Of a stretch of 64,000 bases of DNA, positions 40,728 to 48,480 are shown piece after piece. The position numbers were made by a program, and so were the translations under genes. Each line of letters starts with the position of its first letter. Position 1 is the stretch's first letter. The notes under the pieces were generated by a model. It saw nothing but the letters and a program-made list of their open reading frames with translations, made no database searches and was not told where the DNA came from. Origin of the DNA: Lysobacter sp. Root494 (lineage in GTDB: Bacteria; Pseudomonadota; Gammaproteobacteria; Xanthomonadales; Xanthomonadaceae); contig NZ_LMFH01000005.1 in assembly GCF_001427225.1 (NCBI RefSeq), forward strand, positions 551,120 to 615,119. The letters run 5' to 3'.

Positions 40728-41627
40728 TCATGTCGAAAGCAGCGCCTTTCCTGCCTTGCTGCCGGTCTCGCGCCCGAGAAGAGCGGCAAGCCAGCGCCCT
40801 GTTTCGGCCAGCCCGTCGAGATCGATCCCGGTCCCGATGCCGAGTCCGTGCAGCATATACACAACGTCTTCGCTGGCGACGTTTCCGCTGGCGCCCTTTG
40901 CATACGGGCAGCCGCCGGTTCCCGATACGGCCGAGTCGATCACGGCCACGCCTTCTTCCAGGCAGGCCAGGATGTTCGAAAGCGCCTGGCCGTAGGTGTC
41001 GTGGAAATGGACCGCCAGCGAGGACATCGGCACTTCACTGGCGACCGCCTTCAGCATGGCACGCGCCTTGCCCGGTGTGCCCACGCCGATGGTGTCGCCG
41101 AGCGAGACTTCGTAGCAGCCCATCGCATGCAGGGCTTTGGCGACGCGCACCACGTCGGTGAGCGGTACTTCGCCCTGGTACGGACAGCCGAGCACGGTGG
41201 AAACGTAGCCGCGCACCTTTACGCCGTCGGCTTTTGCACGTTCCATCACCGGTGTGAAGCGGGCGAGCGATTCGTCGATGGTGGCGTTGATGTTGCGCTG
41301 GTTGAATGCCTCGGATGCGGCGGTGAAGACCGCAATCTCCTCGACGCCAACCGCACGTGCGCGTCCATAGCCCTGTTCGTTGGGGACCAGCACGGGATAG
41401 CTCACGCCCGGTCGTTTGTGGATGCCCGAATACACTTCGGCGGCATCGGCCAGTTGCGGCACCCACTTTGGGCTGACGAAGCTCGTCGCTTCGATGCTGC
41501 GCAGTCCCGTCCCCGAGAGGCGATCGATGAGTGCGATCTTGTCTGCGGTCGCGATGGTGGTCTTTTCGTTCTGCAGACCGTCACGCGGACCCACTTCGAC
41601 GATGCGTACAAGTGCGGGCATGGACAT
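40728..41627 (-). CDS. liuE: Hydroxymethylglutaryl-CoA lyase
   Basis: The 299-residue TIM-barrel enzyme splits HMG-CoA into acetoacetate and acetyl-CoA, the last step of leucine breakdown. Signatures are VRIVEVGPRDGLQNEK, EATSFVSPKWVPQLAD, the metal His pair in AVHFHDTYGQAL, and the loop with the catalytic Cys SGTGGCPYAKGASGNVASED. The start ATG 41627 lies one base after the liuD stop. A shorter start (41621) is possible. Confidence 0.96.
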   Translation of the reverse strand: MSMPALVRIVEVGPRDGLQNEKTTIATADKIALIDRLSGTGLRSIEATSFVSPKWVPQLADAAEVYSGIHKRPGVSYPVLVPNEQGYGRARAVGVEEIAVFTAASEAFNQRNINATIDESLARFTPVMERAKADGVKVRGYVSTVLGCPYQGEVPLTDVVRVAKALHAMGCYEVSLGDTIGVGTPGKARAMLKAVASEVPMSSLAVHFHDTYGQALSNILACLEEGVAVIDSAVSGTGGCPYAKGASGNVASEDVVYMLHGLGIGTGIDLDGLAETGRWLAALLGRETGSKAGKALLST

Positions 41628-41628
41628 G

Positions 41629-43653
41629 TCAGGCCTCCAGCGCGACGAGCACCGCGTCGGCCTCGACGAAATCGCCACCGGCCGCGCGCACTTCCTTGAC
41701 GATGCCGGCACGCGGCGCCTTGAGGCTCAGTTCCATCTTCATCGCTTCGATCACCATGACCTCCTGGCCGGCTTCGACCTGGTCGCCGACTGTGGCGCGC
41801 ACCATGACCACGCGACCGGGCATCGGTGCGGTGACGCGGTCCGCACCGCTGCCGGCATGGGCCTGCTCGTGACGATACATCGCGACCGGTTCCAGGCTCA
41901 GCCGCTTTTCACCATCGTGCACGACAACGCGGCGGCCCTGCTCCAGCACGGTGAAACGGCGCGAGCGGCCATCGATGCGCAGGGTCAGGCTATCGCCTTC
42001 AAGGCGTGCACCCGAAAGGGTGGGGGTTGCATCGTTCGATCCAACGCCTTCGATGCGGTACTCACCGTTGCTGCCATGTGTTCGAAGTTCCAGGCGCAGC
42101 CCGCGATGCAGGAACGCGAGGCTGCGATGGCCGCCGTGGCCGAGGCGCCAGCCATCCGCGATTGCCCAGGGTGACCCCGGATCGGCCGAAGCCCGCGCCG
42201 CAACGCGCGTGGCCCGCTCCTGCGTGAGCAGTTGTACCGTGGTTGCCGCGAGCAGCAGGTCGGTGTCCGCGACCGCCTCGTCGCGTGCCGATGATTGGAC
42301 GAACTCGTCGAGATGCCGATCGAGATAGCCGGTATCGATCGTGCCCTGGACGACGGCCGGATGGCGGGCGAGACGCTCGAGAAAATCGATGTTCGATTTC
42401 GGGCCCGCTATGTCGCATTGGCCCAGCGCATCACGCAGGCGGGCGAGGGCACGCGGGCGATCGCGATCCCAGACGATCAGCTTGGCGATCATCGGGTCGT
42501 AGAAGATCGTGACCGTGTCGTGTTCGATCACGCCGGAATCGATGCGGACGTGCGCATCGCCAAGGGGCAGGCGCAGCCGTTCGAGCTTGCCGGAACCCGG
42601 CAGGAAGCCGGCTTCCGGATCTTCCGCATACAGCCGCACTTCGATGGCGTGGCCTTCCTGGCGGATGTCTTCCTGCCGCGACGGCAGTGTTTCTCCCGCG
42701 GCCACGCGCAGTTGCCATTCGACCAGGTCGAGCCCGGTGACGAATTCCGTTACCGGATGCTCTACCTGCAGGCGCGTGTTGATTTCCATGAAGTAGAAGC
42801 GACCGTCCTGGCCGACGATGAATTCCACCGTGCCCGCATTGACATAGTCGATCGCGCGCGCGGCCGCGACGGCTGCGCTGCCCATCGCCTCGCGCAGTTC
42901 CTGCGTGAGGAAAACGGAAGGCGACTCTTCCAGCACCTTCTGGTACCGGCGCTGCGCTGAACACTCGCGCTCGTTGAGATGCAGCGTGTGGCCATGCGCA
43001 TCGGCGAATACCTGGATTTCTATATGGCGCGGCTTCTCGACGTAGCGCTCCAGCAACACGCGGTCGCGGCCGAAGGCGTTGCGCGCTTCGCGCTGGCAGC
43101 TTTCGAGATTGGCCGCGAACTCGGCGGCAGAGCGCACGATTCGCATGCCCTTGCCACCGCCCCCATGCGCCGCCTTGATCATCAGCGGATAACCGATCGC
43201 GTCGGCCTCGCGTTGCAGCACGTCCGCGGATTGGTCTTCGCCGGTGTATCCCGGCACCACGGGCACACCGGCTGCGTGCATCAGTTCCTTTGCGCCGGCC
43301 TTGCTGCCCATCTTGCGCATCGAAGCCGCCTTGGGCCCGATGAAGGCGATGCCTGCCGCTTCCACGGCGTCGGCGAAGTCGGCGTTCTCGCTGAGAAAGC
43401 CGTAGCCCGGATGGATCGCCTGCGCGCCGCTGCGTCGGGCGACTTCGATGATCGCATCTCCGCGGAGGTAGGACGCCTGCGGACGAGAACCACCGATGCA
43501 ATACGCCTCGTCCGCCTGCCGGACGTGCTGTGCATCCGCATCCGCTTCCGAATACACGGCCACGGTGCGAATGCCGAGGCGACGCGCAGTGCGGATCACA
43601 CGGCAGGCGATTTCGCCGCGGTTCGCGATCAGGATCTTGGAGAACATCGTCAT
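41629..43653 (-). CDS. liuD: 3-methylcrotonyl-CoA carboxylase, biotin-carrying alpha subunit
   Basis: The 674-residue protein has a biotin carboxylase domain (~1-450): KILIANRGEIACRVIRTARRLG, AAHGGGGKGMRIV (ATP grasp), ECSAQRRYQKVLEESPS and MEINTRLQVEHPVTE. The C-terminal biotinyl domain has the attachment lysine at about K639 in VIEAMKMELSL. It carboxylates 3-methylcrotonyl-CoA together with LiuB. ATG 43653 overlaps the upstream VOC stop (ATGA); ATG 43647 has better AAGGA spacing and gives MFSKILIANRG, so either may be used. It lies one base before liuE. Confidence 0.95.
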   Translation of the reverse strand: MTMFSKILIANRGEIACRVIRTARRLGIRTVAVYSEADADAQHVRQADEAYCIGGSRPQASYLRGDAIIEVARRSGAQAIHPGYGFLSENADFADAVEAAGIAFIGPKAASMRKMGSKAGAKELMHAAGVPVVPGYTGEDQSADVLQREADAIGYPLMIKAAHGGGGKGMRIVRSAAEFAANLESCQREARNAFGRDRVLLERYVEKPRHIEIQVFADAHGHTLHLNERECSAQRRYQKVLEESPSVFLTQELREAMGSAAVAAARAIDYVNAGTVEFIVGQDGRFYFMEINTRLQVEHPVTEFVTGLDLVEWQLRVAAGETLPSRQEDIRQEGHAIEVRLYAEDPEAGFLPGSGKLERLRLPLGDAHVRIDSGVIEHDTVTIFYDPMIAKLIVWDRDRPRALARLRDALGQCDIAGPKSNIDFLERLARHPAVVQGTIDTGYLDRHLDEFVQSSARDEAVADTDLLLAATTVQLLTQERATRVAARASADPGSPWAIADGWRLGHGGHRSLAFLHRGLRLELRTHGSNGEYRIEGVGSNDATPTLSGARLEGDSLTLRIDGRSRRFTVLEQGRRVVVHDGEKRLSLEPVAMYRHEQAHAGSGADRVTAPMPGRVVMVRATVGDQVEAGQEVMVIEAMKMELSLKAPRAGIVKEVRAAGGDFVEADAVLVALEA

Positions 43654-44036
43654 TCCTTGCTGTGGCAGACGGCTTCGATGTTGTGTCCGTCCGGATCCAG
43701 CACAAACGCCGCGTAATAGTTCGGGTGATAGCGTAGTCGCAGGCCAGGCGCGCCGTTATCGATGCCACCGGCGGCGACCGCAGCCTTGTGGAAGGCGTCC
43801 ACGGCCGCGCGTGATTGCGCAGCGAAGGCCACATGGAGCCGGCCACTGGGCGGACGCCCAGCGCCTATCCAGAAGACCGGGCGATCGGCGAACCCGAACC
43901 CACTGCCCTGGTGACCATCGCCGTCCTTCCGATCGATCTCGACAACGAGCGACATCCCCAATGGCGCGAGTGCGCCTTCGTAGAAGGCGCGGCTTCGCGC
44001 CAGGTCGGTCACGGCGAAGTCGACGTGATCCAGCAT
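43650..44036 (-). CDS. Glyoxalase/VOC superfamily protein
   Basis: The 128-residue single-domain protein has the VOC pattern: MLDHVDFAVTDLARSRAFYEGALAPLG at the start (metal His in DHVDF), HVAFAAQSRAAVDAFHKAA in the middle, and YAAFVLDPDGHNIEAVCH at the end with the terminal Glu. Such proteins are lyases, dioxygenases or resistance proteins; the substrate is unknown. It sits between liuC and liuD, with a 1-base gap upstream and an ATGA overlap downstream, so it is part of the leucine operon here. Confidence 0.85.
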   Translation of the reverse strand: MLDHVDFAVTDLARSRAFYEGALAPLGMSLVVEIDRKDGDGHQGSGFGFADRPVFWIGAGRPPSGRLHVAFAAQSRAAVDAFHKAAVAAGGIDNGAPGLRLRYHPNYYAAFVLDPDGHNIEAVCHSKE

Positions 44037-44037
44037 C

Positions 44038-44826
44038 TCAGTTCGGGCCTGTCCAGGACGGCTTGCGTTTTTCGAGAAAGGCGCCGAGCCCTTCCTGTCC
44101 CTCGGGCGAAACGCGCAGCTTCGCGATCAGCGCCGCATTGTCGGCATCGAGCCGGTCGCGGTCGGTTTCGCCAGCGACCCGGCGCACCAGGCGCTTGGCC
44201 GATGCCGCCGCGATCGGGCCGGCTTTCAGCAGGAAGTCGACCTGGCGTTGCACGGCGCTGTCGAGCGCCGTTGCATTCACCACGTCGTGCAGCAGGCCGA
44301 TGCGTTGGGCTTCGGCCGCATTAAAGATCTCCGCAGTGGCGAACCATCGCCGTGCCTGGCGCGCGCCGATGGCTTCGATCACATAGGGCGAGATTACGGC
44401 GGGCAACAGGCCGAGCTTGCTTTCGGTCAGGCCGAACTTTGCTTCCGGCGTGCCAATCGCGATGTCGCAGCAGGCGACCAGGCCGACGCCGCCGCCAAAG
44501 GCCGCGCCGTGCACGCGTGCAATGGTCGGCTTGGGCAGGTCGTCGAGCGTGCGCATCAGGCGGGCGAGGGCGAGGGCGTCCTGGCGGTTGGCTTCTTCGC
44601 TTGCCGAGGCCATCCCGCGCATCCAGTTCAGGTCGGCGCCGGCGGAGAAGGATGGGCCTTCGGCTTCGAGGATGACGACGCGGACGGCTTCGTCGCCGCT
44701 TGCGGCTTCCAGTGCACCGGTCAACGCCGCAATGAGCACGGCGTCGAACGCGTTGTGCAGATCCGGACGGTTCATGCGCAGCCGGCAGACCGGACCTTCG
44801 CGCAGGCTCAACAGGGGATGGCTCAT
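44038..44826 (-). CDS. liuC: Methylglutaconyl-CoA hydratase, enoyl-CoA hydratase family
   Basis: The 262-residue crotonase-fold protein hydrates 3-methylglutaconyl-CoA to HMG-CoA, joining LiuB/D and LiuE. Marks are MNRPDLHNAFDAVLIAAL, the oxyanion region FSAGADLNWMRGMA, ARVHGAAFGGGVGLVACCDIAI with the catalytic Glu region TPEAKFGLTESKLGLLP, and SPYVIEAIG. Context fixes the role: liuD and liuE follow. The start is ATG 44826; the longer frame to 45129 lies over the divergent feo promoter. Confidence 0.93.
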   Translation of the reverse strand: MSHPLLSLREGPVCRLRMNRPDLHNAFDAVLIAALTGALEAASGDEAVRVVILEAEGPSFSAGADLNWMRGMASASEEANRQDALALARLMRTLDDLPKPTIARVHGAAFGGGVGLVACCDIAIGTPEAKFGLTESKLGLLPAVISPYVIEAIGARQARRWFATAEIFNAAEAQRIGLLHDVVNATALDSAVQRQVDFLLKAGPIAAASAKRLVRRVAGETDRDRLDADNAALIAKLRVSPEGQEGLGAFLEKRKPSWTGPN

Positions 44827-44919
44827 GGGCAGTCCGTGTCGTGAAGCCTGAATGATAGCGAGCAGGACCCGTCCACTGCTTCTCACGGTCCTGTCACGGT
44901 GCGCTCGCGCGCCTGCTAG

Positions 44920-44938
44920 AATGAGAACAATTCCCATT
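44920..44938 (+). promoter_or_regulatory. Candidate Fur box before feoA
   Basis: The 19-base site has arms AATGAGAA and TTCCCATT around CAA, close to the Fur consensus of inverted AATGATAA-type arms and to the AATGAGAA form common in Xanthomonadaceae. It lies 32 bases before feoA, and the other side faces liuC. Iron-dependent repression of feoAB is the expected effect. Confidence 0.8.
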
Positions 44939-44969
44939 TGTGGCCATGCCAGCCACCGGGTGAACGATC

Positions 44970-45230
44970 TTGAAGCTCTCCGAACTGCCACGCCGCATCG
45001 CCGCCACCGTGGAGCGGGTGGAAGACCAGGTGCCGAACGATGCCATCGCGCGCCGCCTGCGCGAACTCGGCTTTGTCCGCGGCGAACGCGTGGAAGTAAT
45101 GGCGGCCGGGCCGGTTGCCGCGGAACCATTGCTTGTCCAGATCGGCTTCACCCGTTTCGCGCTGCGCCGCAGTGAGGCGGCCCGCGTGCGGGTCGTTGCC
45201 GACAACGGTGCCGTCGAGGTGCCCGCGTGA
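44970..45230 (+). CDS. feoA: Ferrous iron transport protein A
   Basis: The 86-residue protein has the SH3-like FeoA fold: ARRLRELGFVRGERVEVMAAGP, PLLVQIGFTRFALRRSEAARVRV. FeoA regulates or supports FeoB at the cytoplasmic face. The start is a TTG at 44970 (MKLSELPRRI). Its stop overlaps the feoB start (GTGA). A Fur box lies just upstream. Confidence 0.93.
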   Translation: MKLSELPRRIAATVERVEDQVPNDAIARRLRELGFVRGERVEVMAAGPVAAEPLLVQIGFTRFALRRSEAARVRVVADNGAVEVPA

Positions 45231-47083
45231 GCAGCGCGTCCGCCATCCGGCTTGCACTCGTCGGCAACCCGAACTGTGGCAAGACCGCGCTGTTCAACCT
45301 GCTGACCGGCAGCCGGCAGAAGGTCGCCAACTACGCGGGCGTCACCGTGGAACGCAAGGAAGGCCGCTTCCACGCGCCTTCGGGCCGGCACTATGCGCTG
45401 CTGGATCTTCCCGGTGCCTACAGCCTGCACGCGGCGAGCCTGGACGAGGCGATCACCCGCGATCTCTGCCGCGGCTTCTACCCTGGCGAACCTGCGCCGG
45501 ACGTCATCGTCTGTGTCGTCGACGCCACCAACCTGAGACTGCATCTGCGCTTCGCGCTCGAAGTGCGCGCGCTCGGCAAGCCGATGGTGGTGGCGGTCAA
45601 CATGATGGACGCGGCGCGCCGCCGCGGCATCGAAGTTGACCTGGTGGCACTCGAGCGCGAGCTGGGTGTCCCGGTCGTTCCCACGATCGCGGTGCGTCGC
45701 GATGGGGCACACGAACTCATCGCCAGGCTCGATGCCGTTACCGAATCGCTGCACGAGCCGCGCGCGCCCCTCCTTAGCGGAAACGGCGCGCTCGAACCCG
45801 AAGCGCTGCACGCTGAGACCCGCCGACTGCTGTCGCTCGCCGTGACAATGCCGCGCCGGACCGCCGAGATCGACGACGCACTCGATCGTTGGCTGTTGCA
45901 TCCGGTCGTCGGATTGCTGTCGCTGGCGGTCGTGATGTTCCTGATCTTCCAGGCCGTGTACGCCTGGGCCACGCCACTGATGGACCTGATCGACGCAGGA
46001 ACCGCCGCACTAGGTGCATGGGCCGAAGCCACACTGCCGCCGGGCCCACTCAACAGCCTGATTGTGAAGGGGATCATTGCAGGTGTCGGCGGCGTGATCG
46101 TGTTCCTGCCGCAGATCCTGATCCTGTTCGCCTTCATCCTTGCGCTGGAAGAGAGCGGTTACCTGCCGCGTGCCGCCTTCCTGCTCGACAAGCTGATGGC
46201 GTCCGCCGGCCTGTCGGGACGCTCCTTCATTCCGCTGCTCTCGAGCTTCGCCTGCGCGATTCCGGGCATCATGGCCACGCGATCGATCCAGGATCCGCGC
46301 GACCGCCTTGCGACGATCATCGTTGCGCCGCTGATGACGTGTTCGGCGCGGCTGCCGGTGTATGCGTTGCTGATCGGTGCCTTCATTCCGCAGCAGAAGG
46401 TCGGGTTGTTCAACCTGCAGGGCCTGGTGCTGTTCGCGTTGTACGCGGCCGGCATCGCGAGTGCGCTGGCCGTGGCCTGGGTGATGAAGAAGTGGCGTCG
46501 CGACAAGAACGAACACGTGTTGCTGCTGGAACTTCCCTCGTACCGTTTTCCCCACCCACGCGATCTGGCACTGGGCTTGTGGGAACGCGCGGCGATCTTC
46601 CTCAAGCGCGTGGGCGGCATCATCCTCGCGTTGACCGTGCTGCTGTGGGTGCTGTTGTATTTTCCGAACGGTGGTGGCGACGTCACGCAGAGCTTCGCCG
46701 GTCATATCGGCCGTGCGATGACTGCGGTGTTCTCGCCGATCGGTTTCAACTGGCAGATCTGCATCGCACTCATCCCGGGCCTTGCGGCGCGCGAGGTAGC
46801 GGTTTCATCACTGGCGACCGTCTACGCGCTGTCAGCTGCCGATGATGCCGCCGCCGCCCAGGCGTTGGCGCCCTTGATCACGCATGACTGGTCGCTGGCG
46901 ACCGCGCTGTCGCTGCTTGTCTGGTACATCTACGCGCCGCAGTGCATCTCCACGCTTGCGACCATCAAACGCGAGACGCAGTCGTGGAAGCAGGTGGGCA
47001 TGAGCGCCGGTTACCTGTTCGGGCTGGCCTATCTCGCTTCGCTGATTACCTATCAGGTCGCGGTCGCGCTGGGGGCTGGCTGA
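45227..47083 (+). CDS. feoB: Ferrous iron transport protein B
   Basis: The 618-residue inner membrane protein imports Fe(II). The N-terminal G domain has G1 GNPNCGKT (13-20), the G2 region GVTVERKEG, G3 DLPG and G4 NMMD. The membrane core includes FLPQILILFAFILALEESGYLPRAAFLLDKLM, SFACAIPGIMATRSI (Gly/Cys gating region) and LIPGLAAREVAVSSL. At 618 residues it is shorter than E. coli FeoB (773), like other Xanthomonadaceae forms. GTG start overlapping feoA; the stop overlaps the next small gene (TGATG). Confidence 0.96.
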   Translation: MSSASAIRLALVGNPNCGKTALFNLLTGSRQKVANYAGVTVERKEGRFHAPSGRHYALLDLPGAYSLHAASLDEAITRDLCRGFYPGEPAPDVIVCVVDATNLRLHLRFALEVRALGKPMVVAVNMMDAARRRGIEVDLVALERELGVPVVPTIAVRRDGAHELIARLDAVTESLHEPRAPLLSGNGALEPEALHAETRRLLSLAVTMPRRTAEIDDALDRWLLHPVVGLLSLAVVMFLIFQAVYAWATPLMDLIDAGTAALGAWAEATLPPGPLNSLIVKGIIAGVGGVIVFLPQILILFAFILALEESGYLPRAAFLLDKLMASAGLSGRSFIPLLSSFACAIPGIMATRSIQDPRDRLATIIVAPLMTCSARLPVYALLIGAFIPQQKVGLFNLQGLVLFALYAAGIASALAVAWVMKKWRRDKNEHVLLLELPSYRFPHPRDLALGLWERAAIFLKRVGGIILALTVLLWVLLYFPNGGGDVTQSFAGHIGRAMTAVFSPIGFNWQICIALIPGLAAREVAVSSLATVYALSAADDAAAAQALAPLITHDWSLATALSLLVWYIYAPQCISTLATIKRETQSWKQVGMSAGYLFGLAYLASLITYQVAVALGAG

Positions 47084-47325
47084 TGGACGCCGGCGTGCTC
47101 GCGCAATACACAATGATCGCGATCGCGGTGCTGCTGAGCATCGTATTCGTCGCCAAGAAGCAGTTTCCCGCTGGCGTGCGCCGGCTGCGTATCGTTTGCG
47201 CGGTGCCGCTGGTGCGCGAGGGAAGGAATCCATGGCTGCAGCGAATGGGCCGATGGCTTGCGCCTGCACCGGTGTCCAATGCCGGCGACTGCGGCGGATG
47301 CACCAGTTGCGACACGGGCAAATAA
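47083..47325 (+). CDS. Small Cys-rich membrane protein of the feo operon
   Basis: The 80-residue protein has one membrane segment (MIAIAVLLSIVFVAKKQF, ~11-28), a basic stretch, and a Cys cluster at the C terminus (DCGGCTSCDTGK). It matches the layout of FeoB-associated Cys-rich membrane proteins, which take the place of FeoC in many bacteria; its role in iron handling is inferred from this. The ATG overlaps the feoB stop, so it is certainly co-translated. The longer frame to 46942 is a feoB shadow. Confidence 0.8.
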   Translation: MDAGVLAQYTMIAIAVLLSIVFVAKKQFPAGVRRLRIVCAVPLVREGRNPWLQRMGRWLAPAPVSNAGDCGGCTSCDTGK

Positions 47326-47346
47326 ATGCCGGGAAGTACCCGGCAT
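47326..47346 (+). terminator. Hairpin behind the feo operon
   Basis: A perfect 8-bp stem (ATGCCGGG / CCCGGCAT) with a 5-base loop lies directly behind the last feo stop. There is no T run, so it may be a weak or Rho-assisted terminator, or protect the mRNA end. Confidence 0.5.
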
Positions 47347-47403
47347 GTGCTTATGTTGAATTGACATCGCGTGCATGAGGCGAGCGCGAGCGCAGCACAA
47401 GCC

Positions 47404-47766
47404 TCAGTGTCTGCGTCTTGCCTTACTGCCCGTCGCTTCCGTCATCTCGACCGCGAGCGTGAACGTACGTTGCTCATCGGCGTACAAGGCGCCGACACCG
47501 ATCACCTGACGCGCGACTTCCTCGCCGCGCTCGTTCTTGATGGACACCACCATCGAGTATTCCCACGCCACTTCACCCGCCGGCGGCGAGATCGTGCCTT
47601 CGACATGCAGGGGCGAGATCTTTGCTTTTGCCCCTGCAATCGCGGATTCGTCGAAGCGCAGGTGGTGCCGGCACGCCGGACAGACGCTGGCGCTCTCCAG
47701 GATGATGGTCTTGCAGTGCGGGCACGTCCGGGTTGCTCCCGGCATGCCCGGACGCGGGGTGCTCAT
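47404..47766 (-). CDS. Zinc-ribbon protein, partner of bactofilin gene
   Basis: The 120-residue protein has an N-terminal zinc ribbon with two CPxC pairs (CPHC at 15-18 and CPAC at 29-32). A beta-rich domain (~45-115) with VEGTISPPAGEVAWEYSMVVSI and GALYADEQRTFTLAVEM follows. I know of no assigned function. The start overlaps the bactofilin stop by ATGA, so the two are co-translated; it may help or tune bactofilin assembly (inference). Confidence 0.7.
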   Translation of the reverse strand: MSTPRPGMPGATRTCPHCKTIILESASVCPACRHHLRFDESAIAGAKAKISPLHVEGTISPPAGEVAWEYSMVVSIKNERGEEVARQVIGVGALYADEQRTFTLAVEMTEATGSKARRRH

Positions 47767-48296
47767 GACGCCGCGCCAGGCTCCGCGGTGCCGTTGGTGG
47801 ACTTGGTGCCCTTGCCTTCGCCACCGAAGTCGATCTGGCCCTTCATGCGCGAGCCGGCTGCCACCGTAAGCGTTTCGGCCTTGAGATCGCCGACCATCAC
47901 GCCGCTGGAAAGCAGTTCGACGCGCTGCGCGGCTTCGATGTTGCCTTCGAGTTCGCCAGCGATGACGACCTTGCGCGCGCGCACGCCGCCATTGAGCTTG
48001 GCGCCGACTTCGATGGTGAGATCGCCCTGCACGTGCACGTCGCCCTTGAAGCGGCCCGCAATGCGGATGTGACCGGCACCTTCGATCTTGCCTTCGATGG
48101 TGAGGTCGGAGGCGATCAGCGATTCCTTGCCGTCGCTGCGCTCGGCTGGTGCCGCACGCGAAACAGGCGCAGGAGCGACGGGGCTGAATTCGTTCGGATC
48201 GGGCTCACGCTTGAGCGCAGTTTCCGGGGATTTGATCGGTTCCGGCGGCGCCGGAATATCGCGCTTGGGTGCGGAAGGCTGGTTGAAAATCGCCAT
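47763..48296 (-). CDS. Bactofilin
   Basis: The 177-residue protein has a Pro-rich N-terminal tail (~1-55) and a central bactofilin (DUF583) beta-helix domain (~58-155) made of repeating short strands: ASDLTIEGKIEGAGHIRIAGRF, GDVHVQGDLTIEVGAKLNGGV, KVVIAGELEGNIEAAQRVEL, GDLKAETLTVAAGSRMKGQIDF. Bactofilins polymerise without nucleotides and organise the cell envelope, cell shape or chromosome partition. It is the first gene of a two-gene unit with the zinc-ribbon protein. Confidence 0.92.
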   Translation of the reverse strand: MAIFNQPSAPKRDIPAPPEPIKSPETALKREPDPNEFSPVAPAPVSRAAPAERSDGKESLIASDLTIEGKIEGAGHIRIAGRFKGDVHVQGDLTIEVGAKLNGGVRARKVVIAGELEGNIEAAQRVELLSSGVMVGDLKAETLTVAAGSRMKGQIDFGGEGKGTKSTNGTAEPGAAS

Positions 48297-48480
48297 GACG
48301 CGGACTCCTCTGTGGGGGGACAGGAATAGTCGAAATGCGGGTTTTCGAGCCTATCACGCGATAGCTGTGGTCGCGCTGTGACACGGTGCAGCAAAAGCCG
48401 GCGCTCGCAGGAAATGCTGGAGACGAGGCGAAAGCGTTCAGGTACTCAAGCGGATCCGAGTAAAGCCAGCTGCGCGTGAG

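Noticed and set aside
37529..41161. 1210-residue + strand frame opposite the GNAT, c-di-GMP and liuE genes
   Set aside because: It crosses three well-matched - strand genes and has no recognisable domain; it results from strong third-position GC bias.
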